From NCBI GenBank assembly GCA_015039315.1, contig WIDE01000029.1, positions 330,778 through 394,777 of the forward strand: DNA of 64,000 bases, read 5' to 3'. Of the stretch, positions 46,983 to 60,019 are shown one piece after another. Each line of letters starts with the position of its first letter. Position 1 is the first letter of the stretch. Below the pieces are notes generated by a model that made no database searches, was not told where the DNA came from, and saw only the letters and a program-made list of their open reading frames with translations. The position numbers and the translations under genes are program-made. This stretch comes from Clavulina sp. PMI_390 (taxonomy: Eukaryota > Basidiomycota > Agaricomycetes > Cantharellales > Hydnaceae).

Positions 46983-49551
46983 TCTGCGTAGGTGTTTGGG
47001 AGTTGGAAGACAACTTGACTGTGTCGTATTTACGAAGAATGAGCATCACAGCACAACCTTATGCGGATTTGCTCAACGGAAAACAACGTCTCATGTTTCC
47101 GAACCAAGGTGATCATTGGAACAGCACTTCCAGAACTGATCAGCTCATAATGGTGGTGGCCAGGCAAGTAAGATTGGCAGCATGATTTGGGTTGTCAAGA
47201 AAGCAATTAACAAGAAAACCTGGTGGAGTACCAAGCTTGACGCCAAGCGTCGTCCTGGATCATGGAGCCGTCCACCTAAGAGCTCAAGACTGCCTCCTGG
47301 CTCGCTGGTTTTTAAGAAAATAACATCGCGAGATGTCTGTTCCTAGATCTGGAGTTCCTTGCGCCTCATGTTCCGCCGGCGAGCTACAAAGATGCGACAT
47401 GAACGCCAAATTCGTCACAGATATCTAATATACCCACATCTGACTTTTTGTGTGCGGAGATGAATCAGTCCTTCAGGATCTAATGATCCGCAGCGCCAGA
47501 GCGATAGAATTGCACCCCTTCCTTCTTTCCTCGAAAGGCATCGGGTGGCAGCGCGGCGTGGTGATGATAATATGTTCTTGGTGCAGGCTAAATGTTCTTA
47601 CAGTAAGACGCCGACATTCGGATAGAGAAAGATAGGATGCGCGGACATATGGACGCCGCTTCCGCATCCCGCATCTTCAGACAGCCAGCCACTCTTGGCG
47701 AGATACTGTATGCAGCATTGCGAGCCCCAAGGTTGTCGACTGTCTGGCAGATCCTTTTTCGCACCGATTGGAAGTAGACTAGCAAGCTTCAGCCACACGT
47801 CTAGGTATGGCTATCCGCAGCCAGTAAAGAGAAGGGTTCAGGGAGCGTCGATGCTCTGGGGAAGACACCGCGTTTCCTTCCTTGTATGGTATGATCAATG
47901 CCGTAGGAAGGGGAAGTAACGTTGGGGTTGGGGCCGCCGCTGAAGCACGAAGCCCCTAATAAGCAGTCAGCCATCCATTGTGGTGGTGGCGGCTGCGGCT
48001 GGCTGAGCAAGACTTCGACACTCAGTAACCGTGCGCTCTCGTCCAAAAGTAGCAAGTCTTGCGGCTCATAACAAGAAAGAGAGAGAGTATTTTCATGCGA
48101 TCGCTTGTGCAGGAAAAAAGGGATCCAGTTTGAGGAAGAAGTGCTATGAACTTTCTAGAACTCGTCTATAGTTCAGGGTTGTTGCAGGTTTGATCTTGGG
48201 ATGAAAGTTCGTTGTTGGTATAGAGCGTTATGAAAGGCACGCGTCGCATAATTATTGGCGCAGCGGGCCGAGTTTTTGTTGAGTGTGGCTAGCGCTCCTA
48301 TAGTAGGGAGCGAGTGCCGAATGCTGATGAGAGAAAAAGCTGCAGTACTTATGCCAGGCACCTGGTAATGAACGGCCATGTCCATTGCTCCAGGGGGTAT
48401 ATGCACAAATCGATCATTATTGGCGCCCGGGGGTGTGGTGAATCGAAGGAAAGTGTGGAGTCATCCTGTTGGTAAGATGAGCTGAGCGAGCGTCGGTTTT
48501 CGGTCATGCTGGTCATGCTCTCAAGATCACAGAAGAATGTGGAGGAGCACCGGCCGCCGTGTGGAGGGGCGGTACCGAGGAGACGGAGGAGCAGCGTCAC
48601 GCAGGGTTTGGTGGGCTTCCATGGCCAGATCAGGGTCTAGAGTGATCCCCGGTTTTAGTTTGACAGAGCTAATAATAAAGATGGAATGAGGGCATGTGGC
48701 GAGGGGGAGCTCTTGTCTCACCATGACGCAGATGAACATGATGATGCTGGGGGTGGCTGGCGGGTGGCATCGGAGTGACGCAACTTGACAGGAGCGATTG
48801 CTTTCTTGGAACTGAACAACGTCAAGAGGACAGAATCATTATTGCAAGCTTACGCAGGAGGGGATGTGACATCAGAGATGAACGGGATGACCGAATCTCC
48901 CTCTCGGTGGCGGCGCGGAACCCTTCCGCTCTCGGATCCGCACAGGGTTGCCGCTCAAACGAAACTGATTGTCCCTTTATTTTTTGAGCGCGCGCAACGA
49001 CGATGAGGCAGTGAAGCTGAGGAACACTCAAATGGGCTCGCATGTGCCGCAGCCCGCCTGCGTGTCCGAGTGCGCGTAGTTGCTAAATGATAGCGATGCT
49101 GCGACACGACTGGGGGATCTGATTCTCTCTGATTCACGGAGCGAGCGGCCGAATATAGAACAGTCATCATCATCAAACACATGTAGATTGCACCGTCCCC
49201 ACGGTTCCAAGGAGAGAGAGTTCACTCGCAACCACTACTACCACTATCTTCTACAGCGCGCATACCCTCGCCGCCGTCGTCCAAGTCTCCTCGTCGTTAG
49301 CACACAAGCACAATCGCCGTGGTCTCTCGTGGCCGCCGGCATCCTGTCATCCTGGTGGTGTCAGCAAAGCTCTAACCCTGCCTGACTGATTTGTATTGAG
49401 TTTCTATTGGGGCTTCTTTTCTTCCGTTCTCTGTTTTCAGCCTCTTCTCCTTCCCGTTCCCCTCCCTCCTCTTCCCGTCCCTCCCCTCTCTTTTCCCGGC
49501 ACACGAGCGTCCTTTAGCGACCTCGTCGACCACACTCTCCTCCTCCCAACG
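46983..49551. other. 2.5-kb gap between F-box subfamily I and the VTT gene
   Basis: Divergent upstream regions of array member 3 (-) and the VTT gene (+). Minus-strand frames at 48349-48739 (e.g. NRRSLSSSYQQDDSTLSFDS) have a protein-like composition, but no start, domain or splice pattern I can support. A GA-rich run (AAGAAAGAGAGAGAG) lies near 48071. No RNA gene was recognised. Confidence 0.4.
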
Positions 49552-52262
49552 ATGGACACCTTTGTCGCTTCGTCGTCCTCACTAAGTCCACCAACTAAAC
49601 TGAGACCGCGAGGCTCATCAACCTCAGTGCCCCTCTCCATCCAGCCCGTCTCGCTCGCCCAGGTTTCGGCTTCCTCGTCGTCATCCTCAGCATCGTCGAC
49701 AGCCACTGCCCGCTATGGGATTCTCGAGGTCCCGCAGACTCCCTCCGCGCTGGTGAGAAAGAGCACTGCTCCGACGACGATTGTCCAAGATCTGGACCAG
49801 CTTCAGGAGGAAGATGATCACCACAACCACAATGAGCATGGCTTTCATTCCCTGGCGGTCCCTCCGACAAGACAGTCGTCCACTGGCTCGTCCTTCTCAG
49901 CCTCCTCGTCGTCCACCTCGCTCTCTGCTCCTTCATCCCCCGGCCGCCATCACTCCTCTTCCTCTCGACACCACGCCCATTCAAACAATAAGCACTCCCA
50001 CCGTTCGCACGGTCACTCTCGCACACGATCCAGGCAGTATCATGCAGACCATCGCGCAGCCTCTGCATCCTATCTGGCGCCTCCAGCCAGCATCCCACGG
50101 CATGCCGTCAGCTCATATGCCCATTTGGATGACGACCTCGAGGGTGGTGACGACACCGCGCTGGGCAGCCGGGCCCGTGCCCTGCTCATCGGAGCCGCAC
50201 CCAGTCGGCCCATGCTCTCGGTCTTGCTCTCCCTCGGCGCTTCAGCGTTGCCCCCCTTTGTGCCAGGCTCGTCGTCGTCGTCCAGGCGCAGGGAAAAGTC
50301 CCCGAGTTCCATGATGATGACCCGCAAACCAAGCACCGCAAGCTCGCGCCGGCGGCGAGGCAGTAACCACCCCCCAACCAGTGCCACTAATTCGGGCTTC
50401 TGGACCCCGACCTCTTCTCGAGAGCATCATCCACACCGCAGTGGCGCTGGAAGCAGTAGTAGTAATGGGACACGGAGTGCGAGTCGGAACGCCTCTGCCC
50501 GGTCAAGCCTCGACGACGACTTTCCGAGCACGCCCTTTTCATCCAGATTTGTCGTACCCCCCACCCCAATTTCCTTACGGCGATCGTCGGGCGTAACGAC
50601 TAGCCGCTCAAGAGCAGCCAAGCTTGTCGGATCGTCATTCTATGGCCCAATCCTTTTCCTCATCGCCCTGTTCGTCGCCACGCTCATCCCTATCGGCCTT
50701 GGCGTCTGGTCGCTCCCGCTCGGGTCTTATATGTCGTCTGGATCTGCACCAGCCTCGTTCCCTCCCAAAACGATGAAGGAAGTCACGGCACTTGCCATGT
50801 CCGTACGGCAGTATGCAGTCTCATCGTCTGGCTCCCGCTTCCATGTCATGTTTGTGCTCTCCATCACCGCCATCTGGATGCACGCGTGGTCGATCCCCGG
50901 CTCAGTCGTCATCAACGTCATCGCAGGGACCTTGTACTCCATGTCGTCCTCCCTTTCGAGCGCAAGCACGTTTGGTATTGATGGCTTGACGGGGGCGCTC
51001 GTCAGGCAGCGCGAATACCTTCCGTGGGGTGGCATGATTGGCGCTACACTGCACATGACCCTGCTCACTACGCTTGGCAGTCTTGCTGCGAGTGCTTTAA
51101 GCATGCCGCTTACTGCGCTCGTCAAGACGTTCTTCCCACGTGCATTGGACGCGACGCGCACTGCCCTCGAAGGTCCCTCATCATCGTCTTCATCCTCCTC
51201 GTCCGCAGCAGACTCTTCGTCGAGCGCGGTGTTTGAGAAGCACGGCTCGGCAGCGGGCGCCAAGAAGGATGACACTCCGACATGGGTTCGATTGACTGTC
51301 ATGCGCCTCGTGGGCGTCGTTCCATGGAGCGGCATCAATGTCGCGTGCGGCGTCGTTGGTGTCAAGTGGTGGGATTGCTTCTTGGGCAGTTTCATCGGGA
51401 CGATGCCGTGGACGGCTGTAACGTGCCAGGTTCGTTCCTGATCCGTTTTCTCTTTCTTTCACTTTCGCTTTATTTCTTTATTTGCCTCGTTCCATCTCGG
51501 TGTTATCTATCCCTCTTATCGGTGTGTCCAAACTAATCATCAATTCATTTCCCACTATAGATTGGCGACATTATCCAAACTCTCTCGACTGCCACTGGCC
51601 AGGCATCTTCGGCGTCCGGTACGCAAGAGACGCTTGGTAGTGTGCTTCTTTCGCCTGGGAACATCGCGAAGCTCGTCGTGCTCTCGGCTCTTTCCCTCGG
51701 CCCTGTCCTGTACCGCGACAAGCTGCGGTCTGTCCTCGGTGGTGGTGGCAAGAGCGGAAGTGGTTCTGCACCCGTTGCTCCATCTGTGCCCCAGCGATCA
51801 AACTCTGAACTCAGCATGCATGATGAGGAGGGCGAGATGGAGGGTGATGAGCTATCTCCCAGGACGAGCGGCGAGGTGGACGAGGACAATATTCTGCCTC
51901 TTTCATACACTGCACATGATCATATTGCGCTCGGTAGTGTGCCCTCGACGCCTACTACTGCCGTCTCGGTCTCCGTTTCTGCTCCATCAACCACTGCCTC
52001 TCCAACCAAGAACCGTTCCACAAGAGTACATTCATCATCTTCTGAAGCTTCGTCCACTGTTGCAGATGACGACGAGGAACGACAACACCATGTCGATACG
52101 GAGATTGACGATGAGTCTGACCTCGAGAACAGAGCGACTGTGCGAGCCAAGAAGACCGCTTCTTCATCGCATCGGTGGAGCCAGCAGCCCTGGATGATGT
52201 GGGGCGCTGGGACTGGGAGTGGGAGCCTGGAAGAGGGCATTCCACTCGTGGAGCAGCATTAA
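49552..52262 (+). CDS. VTT-domain (SNARE-associated, TVP38/TMEM64-like) membrane protein
   Basis: The first in-frame ATG (49552) gives MDTFVASSSSLSPPTKLRPR. A long Ser/His/Arg-rich cytosolic region follows (HHSSSSRHHAHSNNKHSHRS). The membrane part starts near residue 365: FYGPILFLIALFVATLIPIG. The VTT core is then visible as IWMHAWSIPGSVVINVIAGT, GGMIGATLHMTLLTTLGSLA, VRLTVMRLVGVVPWSGINVA and CGVVGVKWWDCFLGSFIGTM. It carries a Ser insertion (SSSSSSSSSAADSSSSA) inside the domain. A 131-nt intron (51430-51560) falls within TMPWTAVTCQ/IGDIIQTL. The acidic, Ser-rich tail ends LEEGIPLVEQH. VTT proteins include Tvp38 of Golgi vesicles and the lipid scramblases TMEM41B/VMP1, so a Golgi or endomembrane role is likely. 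The large disordered N-terminus is longer than in yeast Tvp38. Confidence 0.88.
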
Positions 52263-53663
52263 TTCTGATTCTAAATTTAAGCTGCTCCTCTGTCTCTCTA
52301 CTTGCTCCACATCTCATCCTCAGCCCCGCACGCTCATGTATCTGCTCCTCGTTCCTCTTGTCCCTGCCATCATTACCCCTCCATACCCCCTTGCTCCACG
52401 CATACGCACACACACAAACCTCACTGCACTACATTCCCACCTGGACATTTTATCCATACCCATACCCATATTCATGCGAGGATGGGGCCGGAATCGCTCA
52501 CGTTGTCGACGCAAGCACATACACACACTAACAATATTGTAAGGCGCGCACTAGAAATAGATTGCCAACAAACAAACCTGTGCGTCGACGTTATTCGCGC
52601 GATTCCTCCCCTCCTTGGCTTTTGCCTCTCTTCTCATCGCTGCCTCGGTTCACGTTGTTCGGTCTCCTAACATACAAGTTGGAGGCCGGACGTCATTCGC
52701 GCCGAGGCTCTTGCTTCTCTGCATCGTGTCTTTTTTTTCCACAACTTTTTTGTCTTCGCTTTTGTTGTTTATTCTAGCCCGTTGTGGGTCTAACTAATCA
52801 TTTTATCTATCAACTTGCCGTGTTTATTTTCTTCGCAGTTCAGATTCCTGATTCCCCCACCTCTTCATCACTTCAATTTTTTCCCGCTTGTTATGTTATT
52901 ATCGTCATCATCTCAGCCATCACTACCAACGGCTTTGGTGCCTTTCCTCAAGCGAGCTCAAGCTCTTGCTGTCGTTGTTCTTGCCTGAGGGTAGGCACAT
53001 CCTCTCGCCCCCACGTCAAGGACGTCATTCGCGCATCTGCTTGTTCCCTCTCTCCTTCCATCGCTCCTACCTCTTCATCTTTTTCATTCCATTCTCTTTT
53101 CATTACATTCTTTTTCAACGCCCTTGCGTCCCTGTGCACCCTTCTCAACGTGATCATTCACGCACCTCCGTCAACCACCTGCTTGCCCCATCTCCTACAC
53201 ACATACACACTCACCCGCACGATACATGTCCTGCACTTTCCATGATTCATCCCTCAGCATCGTTTACGGACTCTGTCACTAGTTAGTCACTTAGCTACGA
53301 TTTCCCCTCCTACCACTCCGCTTCCCTTTCCCCTCCCCGCCTACTCACCCCTGCTTGTTGGATATCATGAGCTCGAGATGAAAACACCCTTATATACACG
53401 AAAAAATTGAAACCAAATGGAATTGAACTGTGATTTGCTCTTCTCCTGATTGTGATCCTTACTATCTCCTAATGCGAAACCACTCGATCTTAAATTATGA
53501 CTGCTGGTCATGCCAGAAATGACTAAGCAGCACCATCGTTGAGTCGAGTGCGCAACCAGATCACACCAGCTCGATTTAAGGACGCGTAAATACATGTTCG
53601 CCTCAGAGCAGCAAGGGTCTGCCATACCATCCCTCTAGTCTAGGTAAACTGACCCGCGAGGTT
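52263..53663. other. Pyrimidine-rich convergent intergenic DNA
   Basis: About 1.4 kb, strongly C+T-biased on the plus strand (especially 52600-53350), with short CA runs near 52407 and 52515. Open frames here are by-products of the bias. It holds the 3' flanks of the VTT gene and array member 4. Confidence 0.5.
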
Positions 53664-55462
53664 TCAATGATACTTGAAGTGGTAGTACCATCTTACCCCG
53701 GGACCTGGGCTGATGGACGTCACATCCACAAGAAATGTCCCAGAGTATATACAGCTAAGAAGGGTATACGTCCTGGGCTTTAGTTTCAGTCGAGGGACAG
53801 CATGTGGTAAATCGAGCTGGAAGGTGCGTGAAATGGGAGAGTCAGATTCAGATGCGGACCAAGGGTAGAGAGTAGTGCAGAAGGTTGTTTGTTCAGGTGA
53901 GGAGGGTTGAAGGGTTTCCTGGACTGCAAATAGCCCTTCGCGGATCCGATGCGTCCGGATTCGCTCTCCCGGAGCGAGATCGCGGACAGCCCATGGAAGC
54001 CTCGGCGCAACCCAAGATCCTGAGCCTAGTCGCCATTGTAGAATACGCCATGTCCATTCGTAATGTCCATCGGAGTCGAAGCTCCTGATGTGCGCCACAA
54101 GATCAATGGAATGTTGATTAGGGTCATCGAGACGGACCCACGAAGCAGCATCTAGAGTTTTGATGCCTTGAACTCTTGCTGGGCGGGACTCGGTAGAATG
54201 GTGATCGGGAGGAGAAACAAGAGTTGCTACCACTTTGAACTCCCAGGAGCCTTCTTCAGCCTCAGATCGAATGAATCTGACAACCATAACGTCAAACTCT
54301 GACCAATTGCCATAGAAAATCAATGGAAATTTGAACGCAAAAAAATGGGCATGCTGCATAACAGTGAGGAGGCTTGTTAATCAAGCGAGAGCAGGTGATA
54401 ACTTACCATGCTAATATCATGGATTCGGTCAAATAAGCCTCGCTTCCAGTCCCAATAGTACATGCCTCCACTCTCAAGCATCAGACATACCAGGTCTCCA
54501 TCCAACTGAACGGTATCCAATTCTCCGATATCTTGATCGTTGCTAATATCTTCACACTCCGCGACAAATTGAAATTGTGGAGTAGTCTCAGAGAGCCAGC
54601 TCAAGGAGAATATCTCTAGATATGTCCTGATGCGATCATCATCGTCATCTTCATCTTCCTGGCGATTCCTTTTAGGCCCATGATGATTTGCACCATGAGT
54701 GGATTGTAGCACGACGCCTTGGTATCAAGAACTCACGAGTCAGGCCATTTGTCTTCATACACAACTAAGCAAGTCACAGAATCACTGGCTGGTTTATACT
54801 GGATATGAAGGGAGGAGTCTCCATAAGCCTCTACAGCATGCTGCGAGTCAATGAATACGACTGGGTTGCAGGCTGAATCCACCACGTGGTTTGCACTACT
54901 AATATCCCAACACATGAGACGAACGCGGTGAATTTGTGTGAATTGCACTCCGAGGATCCAGCGACCGCCAGGGAGTAGCCGTATCGATATGGGTGAGTTT
55001 GGGTGGCCTGAAGGTGCCCCGTTGCTGAGGGCGAAGTAGAAGTCTGTAGCTTGACTCAATGACTCTGGAGACAATTCCTGACTATCACCTAGCTTCTGGG
55101 TTGGGGAAGGAACAAAGCGATATGGGCGTGTAGCAAATGCGATAAGATCGCTTGATGAGAGGGTGGATGGTAGTGAGAAAGGCGCCAAGGCAGCAGCTTG
55201 TGCTTCCCGCTCGCTTATCTGTCGCCATAGGCTCAAGGAGTTGATGATATGATTTCTAACCGCACTACAGGTCTAAAAGGGTTGGAAGGAAGAACGGAGA
55301 TAAGCTCATTTTTCCAGGACTACCTCGAGGGTGTGACCTCCTGGCCGCTGTGCTCACCATGCTCAAACGTATCACAGCCGGAACATCAAGCTGGAGGGCA
55401 ACGCAGTCGAAAATTTCGAAAGGAAGGAGAAAGAGCCCCACTTCAGGTTGCTTGCCGGGCAT
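53664..55462 (-). CDS. F-box/propeller-like protein, subfamily II, member 1
   Basis: The start ATG at 55462 is chosen by alignment with paralogues, although the frame is open 11 codons further. MPGKQPEVGLFLLPFEIFDC and VALQLDVPAVIRLSM form the F-box, with an intron after Met as in the sister genes. It resumes TCSAVRNHIINSLSLWRQIS, EREAQAAALAPFSLPSTLSS, then the blade RLLPGGRWILGVQF, VRLMCWDISSANHV and VFIDSQHAVEAYGDSSLHIQ. After a further intron come an acidic run (QEDEDDDDDRIRTYLEIFSL), SWLSETTPQFQFVAECED, VQLDGDLVCLMLES and YYWDWKRGLFDRIHD. The last exon begins AHFFAFKFPLIFYGNWSE, contains LSCIYSGTFLVDVTS and ends WYYHFKYH. No lesion was found. Likely SCF receptor; substrate unknown. Confidence 0.8.
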
Positions 55463-55943
55463 CCTCCTATACGTTGACGCGTCGCAAATCGCCAAATCAC
55501 GTTTGCTAACGTTTTGCGAACTGGGTCAACTTGTGACTTGATCTGTTCACGTTCAAGTTCCCACACCTGGCCGCACTTGTCACAACTGTTACTAGTACGC
55601 TCTCGCAATCATTGTCCCCAGAGGCCGGCCAGTAGGGATGATTACACCGTAAACCCCCCTCCCGTTGCTTGTTGTACGATACGAGGTCGAGATGAGGTAG
55701 ACTTAATTATATGAAAAATATGAAAGCGAATGGAACTGGGCTTTGATATACTGCGTTGCTGACCTGCCGATCGAGAGAGGACCATCGTCGATCAGATCCA
55801 CTATGGTGTCCCACCCTAGGCGCCAAGGATGGGAGCCGGATTCTTTTCGAATTATCACACGCATAGATCCGTTATCGCTTGTGCGGCGAGGTTTGCCGTA
55901 ATGGTCCAAGCTCACGAGCCCATGGGGTCGAAGAATGTATAGA
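55463..55943. other. Array spacer
   Basis: Upstream of subfamily II member 1 and downstream of the pseudogene. No separate feature seen. Confidence 0.45.
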
Positions 55944-57759
55944 TTAATACACGTACTTGTAGTGATGGTAGCTGCTCACCAGGGTCCTATCCGTGATGAG
56001 AAACGTTGTATCTACTAGAAATGTTCCAGAGTGTATGCAGCTGAGGAGATCGAATGCTTTTCGCGTCTGAACTTGTGGTGGAGCAGAAACAGGTACGTGG
56101 ATTTGAAGAGTGCGTAACTTGGGAGGCTCCGGCTCGGATGTAAACCAAGGGTATAAAGCAGCATGGAAAGTCTTTTTTGCTGTGGAAGAGCTTTTAATGA
56201 TTTCCTCGACCACACATAACCCTAGGCGAGTATGATATGTCCGAGGTCGACCGTCTGGAATGAGATCGCGTATATTCCAGGGGATTGCCGGTTCGACCCA
56301 AGACCCTGACACCAATCGCCATTGTAAGATCCGCAATTCGTATTCAGAATGCCCAGAAGGCTTGAAGCTGCTAATGTGCGCAGCAAGCGGAACATCCTCT
56401 TTGCTGGGACCATCAAGATAGACCCATGATGCGGCCTCTATAGTATCGAGGCCTTGGACACTCGTCCAGTGGCTTTCACCAGATTGAGGATCAGGGGGAG
56501 GGGAAATAGGTCCCAGATCTTCGAAATGCCACAAATCATCGAGCTTAGCGTATACATTTGACACCAGCAGTTTCAGGGTCCCAATTGCCACAGAAAATGA
56601 AGGGCGTTTTGAAGGCAAAGAACCAGACACCCTTTCTAAAGGTTAGAGGCGTGCCCACAAAGCGAATAGCAGGCTATGACTTACCATACCGGCGCTATGA
56701 ATTTGGTCGAACAAGCCTCGCTTCCAGTCCCAGTACCAGAGAGTTTGGCTCTCAAGCATCAGACACACTAGGTCTCCGTCCAATTGGCAAGCAGAAAACT
56801 TTCCGATCTGGTTTTGGTTCCCTAACCTGGGGTTCTCCGCCACAAATTGAAATTGCGGAGTGGCTTTAGAGGGCTAGGTAAGGGAGATCATTTCTAGATG
56901 TGTACTGAATATTTCGCTGTCTTCTTCCTCGTCATCTTCATCATCGTTGTCTTCATCACTGTCTCCTCTACTCCCACGGTTAATTCACACCATCAGTGAA
57001 CGTCTCCAGCACGGCGCCTTGAGAGCAAGAACTCACGAGTCAGACCCCCCATCACTATACACAATTAAACAGTTCACAGAGCTCCCGGACAGATCATACT
57101 GCACATGAAGGGAGGGCTCATCGTGATCTGAAATCGTATGACGGGATTCAATGAACGCGACAGGGTCGCAGACTGAACCCACCATGCGGTTTGGGCTGCT
57201 GATGTCCCAACACATGAGACGAACATGGCGATTCTGGATGGGCTGTACCCCAACAATCCAGCGACCACCGGGCAGGAGTTTTATAGATGCAGGCGAGCTT
57301 GTAGGGCGCGAAGGTGCCTCGTCATTCCTGAGAGTAATATGGAAGCCTGTGGCCTGTTCCAGGTGCCCTGGGGCTGCTACCTGATTGTTATCCGCCTTCT
57401 GAGTCAAGAAGTGAAGAAATCGATATAGGCTCGTAGCAAATGAGATGAGCTCGTTTGATGAGAGGGTGGGTGCTAGTGAGAAAGGTGCCAATGCAGCGGC
57501 CGTGCTTCTCGCTCGCTAATCTGTAGCCATATAACCGGTGAGTTGAGGAGATGGTTTCTGATCACGGTACAGATCTGAAGGGGGTTGAGATCAAGAAACC
57601 AGGTAAGCTCATGGGGCTTCCTTGAGGACGTTGCCTTGGTGCTGTCGTACTGACCATGCTCAGACGAATCACAGCTAGAACATCGAGCTGGAGGGCAATG
57701 ATATCAAATATCTAAAAAGGAAGAAGAAGAATCCCCGCTTTGGGTTGCGTGTTGGACAT
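55944..57759 (-). pseudogene. F-box/propeller-like pseudogene, subfamily II, member 2
   Basis: The ATG (57759) and MSNTQPKAGILLLPF match the paralogues, but codon 16 is TAG (57712-57714) where sisters have Glu (LPFEIFD). A 1-bp deletion near 57497-57502 shifts the frame between EREAR and LAPFSLAPTL; paralogue DNA there is one base longer. A second TAG (56874-56876) replaces Trp of ISLTWLSE. A further frameshift lies near 56540-56555, between VWFFAFKTPFIFCGNW and KLDDLWHFEDLG. The rest keeps the family layout: KLLPGGRWIVGVQPIQ, VRLMCWDISSPN, CQLDGDLVCLMLES, LSCIHSGTFLVDTT and HYKYVY. At least four independent lesions in an otherwise readable copy point to recent loss of function. Fragments could still be transcribed. 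Confidence 0.88.
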
Positions 57760-58226
57760 TCTCCTGTGGGTAACACGTCGCAAGGTGTCAAAACAGCTTG
57801 TCTAAGTTTAGATACGTTCTTCGTCACACACCTTCCCACGGGAGGCTTCACGCTACAACTTTTATGTTTCCTCAATTGGTGCATTGTTGCTATCACTCGA
57901 TAGCTAGCTACTAGCCATGAAAATTCCATCACTCCTCTCTCCCCATATCCTTGGGATATTACACACTCGTTATAATGCGCATAATTGCACGTGGATCTAG
58001 CTGCAATTCCGTGCCAGCCTACAGCATTGTTCATTATATCCTCATGATGTTCTCTCGCCACCCGAAATCAAGGGCTGCGTTAGACACTGCGCTGGGTGGT
58101 ACTATCGGTGATTGAATTGCACATCGTTCGGAATGGGTTTGATAAGAAAACCATATGTGATATGGGACAGTCTTTCCAGCTGCCCACCTGCTTCGCACCA
58201 GGAGGGAGATAAGCAATGTACGGGCC
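57760..58226. other. Array spacer
   Basis: Between the pseudogene start and the stop of the next member. No feature recognised. Confidence 0.45.
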
Positions 58227-60019
58227 TCAAAGATACTTGTAGTGAAAATACCACTTTATTCGGGACACATGTGGGTTTGAGGGTGATGGATCCAGAAGAA
58301 ATGTCCCAGAGTGTATGCAGCTAAGGATTTCACGCGGAGTTGACCTTTGGCTCTGTCTTGGGACGGAAGCTAGCCCACCGAGGTGAAAATTTCGCGTCTT
58401 GGGATATTCTGATTGGGATGCTGACCACGGGTATAGAGTAACACTGATGCTCATCCGCGCCTGGGAGGAGCTTTTGATGGTCTCTTGAACCACCAGCAGC
58501 CCCTGCTGAGTCTGATGTGATCGTATTCGGATCCCTGGGACAAGCTCTTGGATATGCCATGGAAGAACTAGCTCCTCCCGAGAGTTTGAGTCCATTTCCC
58601 ATTGAACAGTACGCCATATCCACTTAGAGCTCCCAAATGGATCGGAGTTTCTGATAAGCCCAAGAAGTGGAACATAGAAATTTTCAAACCGACTCAGGCG
58701 GACCCACGAAGCACTGTCTATAGTCTTGAGGTCTTGAGCCCATGTTGAGCAGCTGGGGTCACGGGCACGAGAGAACAGAGTCTCTACAGCTCTGAAATCC
58801 CAGGAGAGGTCGAGTTCAGAGTAAATGCATCTGAAAACGTGAATATCAGGCTCGCCATAGTTGCCACAGAAAATGAATGGTGCCTTGAAGGCAAAGAAAT
58901 CGACAACCTGACAAAATACTCAGCAGTTTACTTCATCAAGTCAGAACCAACAACTCACAGTCTCGATAACGTGAATGCGGCCAAATAGGTTGCGCCTCCA
59001 ATCCCAGTAACAAAGAGTCTGGTCATCGAGCAGCAAACAAACCAGATCCCCGTCTAATCTGTATTCCGATAGCTGGACGAAGTCGATTTCATTATTCACA
59101 TACGCGCGCTCTGCGACAAACTGGAATTGTGGAGTAGTTTCAGAGAGCCATGCCAGGGAGACTATTTCCAGATATGTGTTGAATGGTCGAGGTTCGTCAT
59201 TGTCTTCCTCTGCATTCTCAGCTCTGTAGGCGATACAAACAGACTGCAAAATCAGCGGCTGTTCGAAAAGACTGATGTGAATAACTCACAAGTCAGGAGA
59301 CTTGTCATCATACACTATCAAGCATGTCACATAGTTGCTAGCTGGGTCATATTGCACACAGAAGGAGACGTCTGCGTAATCTGTCATCGTATGTTGCGAG
59401 TCAATGAACGCGACTGGATCGCAGATCGAGCGATCCACATGATTCATGGTAGTGATGTCCCAGCACATTAGACGGATGTGATAATCCTGAATGATCTGGG
59501 CTCCTACAATCCAGCGACCACCAGGGAGCAGGTGTACAGACGTACGCGGGTTCATAGAGCGGAGAGGCGTCTCCGCGCTCCGAAGAGCGAAGCGGAAGCA
59601 CGGGGCTTGAGTCAATGATTCAGGATGAGGGATTTGTGGATCATCTAACTTTCGAGCCGGGGAAGGGGAGATGCGATATGGGCGCGTGGAAAAGGCAATA
59701 AGATCCTCTAATAATAGCGAGGATGGCAGCGAGAATGGAGCCAATGCAGCAAGTCGTGCTTCCCTCTCGCAAACCTGCCGCCATAGGCTAAAGGAACCTA
59801 GAAGTTGATCTCTAGCCGCCTTGCAGACCTAGAAGTTTTGAAGCGGGAAGCTGGTTAGTTCGGGCCTCCCAATGGTGCGATACCCGAAGAGTCGCTCCAT
59901 TGTTTGCTCACCATGCTCAGGCGAATAATCGAGATGACATCGAGTTGGAGAGCAATTGTTTCAAACATCTCAAAGGGAAGGGAAAGAAGTCGCGCCTTAT
60001 GTTGCACATTGGACATCAT
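58227..60019 (-). CDS. F-box/propeller-like protein, subfamily II, member 3
   Basis: Start at 60019 (two tandem ATGs): MMSNVQHKARLLSLPFEMFE, TIALQLDVISIIRLSM as F-box, intron, then VCKAARDQLLGSFSLWRQVC and EREARLAALAPFSLPSSLLL. The blade HLLPGGRWIVGAQIIQDYHI, RLMCWDITTMNH and VAFIDSQHTMTDYADVSFCV follow. The join to the acidic exon needs the acceptor before GCTGAGAATGCAGAGG (about 59218) to give AENAEEDNDEPRPFNTYLEI. This restores the frame into SLAWLSETTPQFQFVAERAY and CYWDWRRNLFGRIHVIETV. The last exon has FFAFKAPFIFCGNYGEPDIH, WVRLSRFENFYVPLLGLIRN, LPWHIQELVPGIRIRSHQTQ, LSCIHSGTFLLDPS and WYFHYKYL. It appears intact. The segment after WVRL differs most from its sisters. Confidence 0.78.

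Noticed and set aside
49396..49551. N-terminal extension of the VTT gene
   Set aside because: The extended frame begins at TTG; the first ATG in frame is 49552, and the upstream residues are pyrimidine-derived Leu/Pro runs.
52263..53350. Several open frames of 100-150 codons in pyrimidine-rich DNA
   Set aside because: They translate to Ser/Phe/Leu/Pro-rich strings produced by the C+T bias and have no homologous pattern.
59218..59290. Apparent frameshift in subfamily II member 3
   Set aside because: A downstream acceptor restores the frame into AENAEEDNDEP; the gene is intact.
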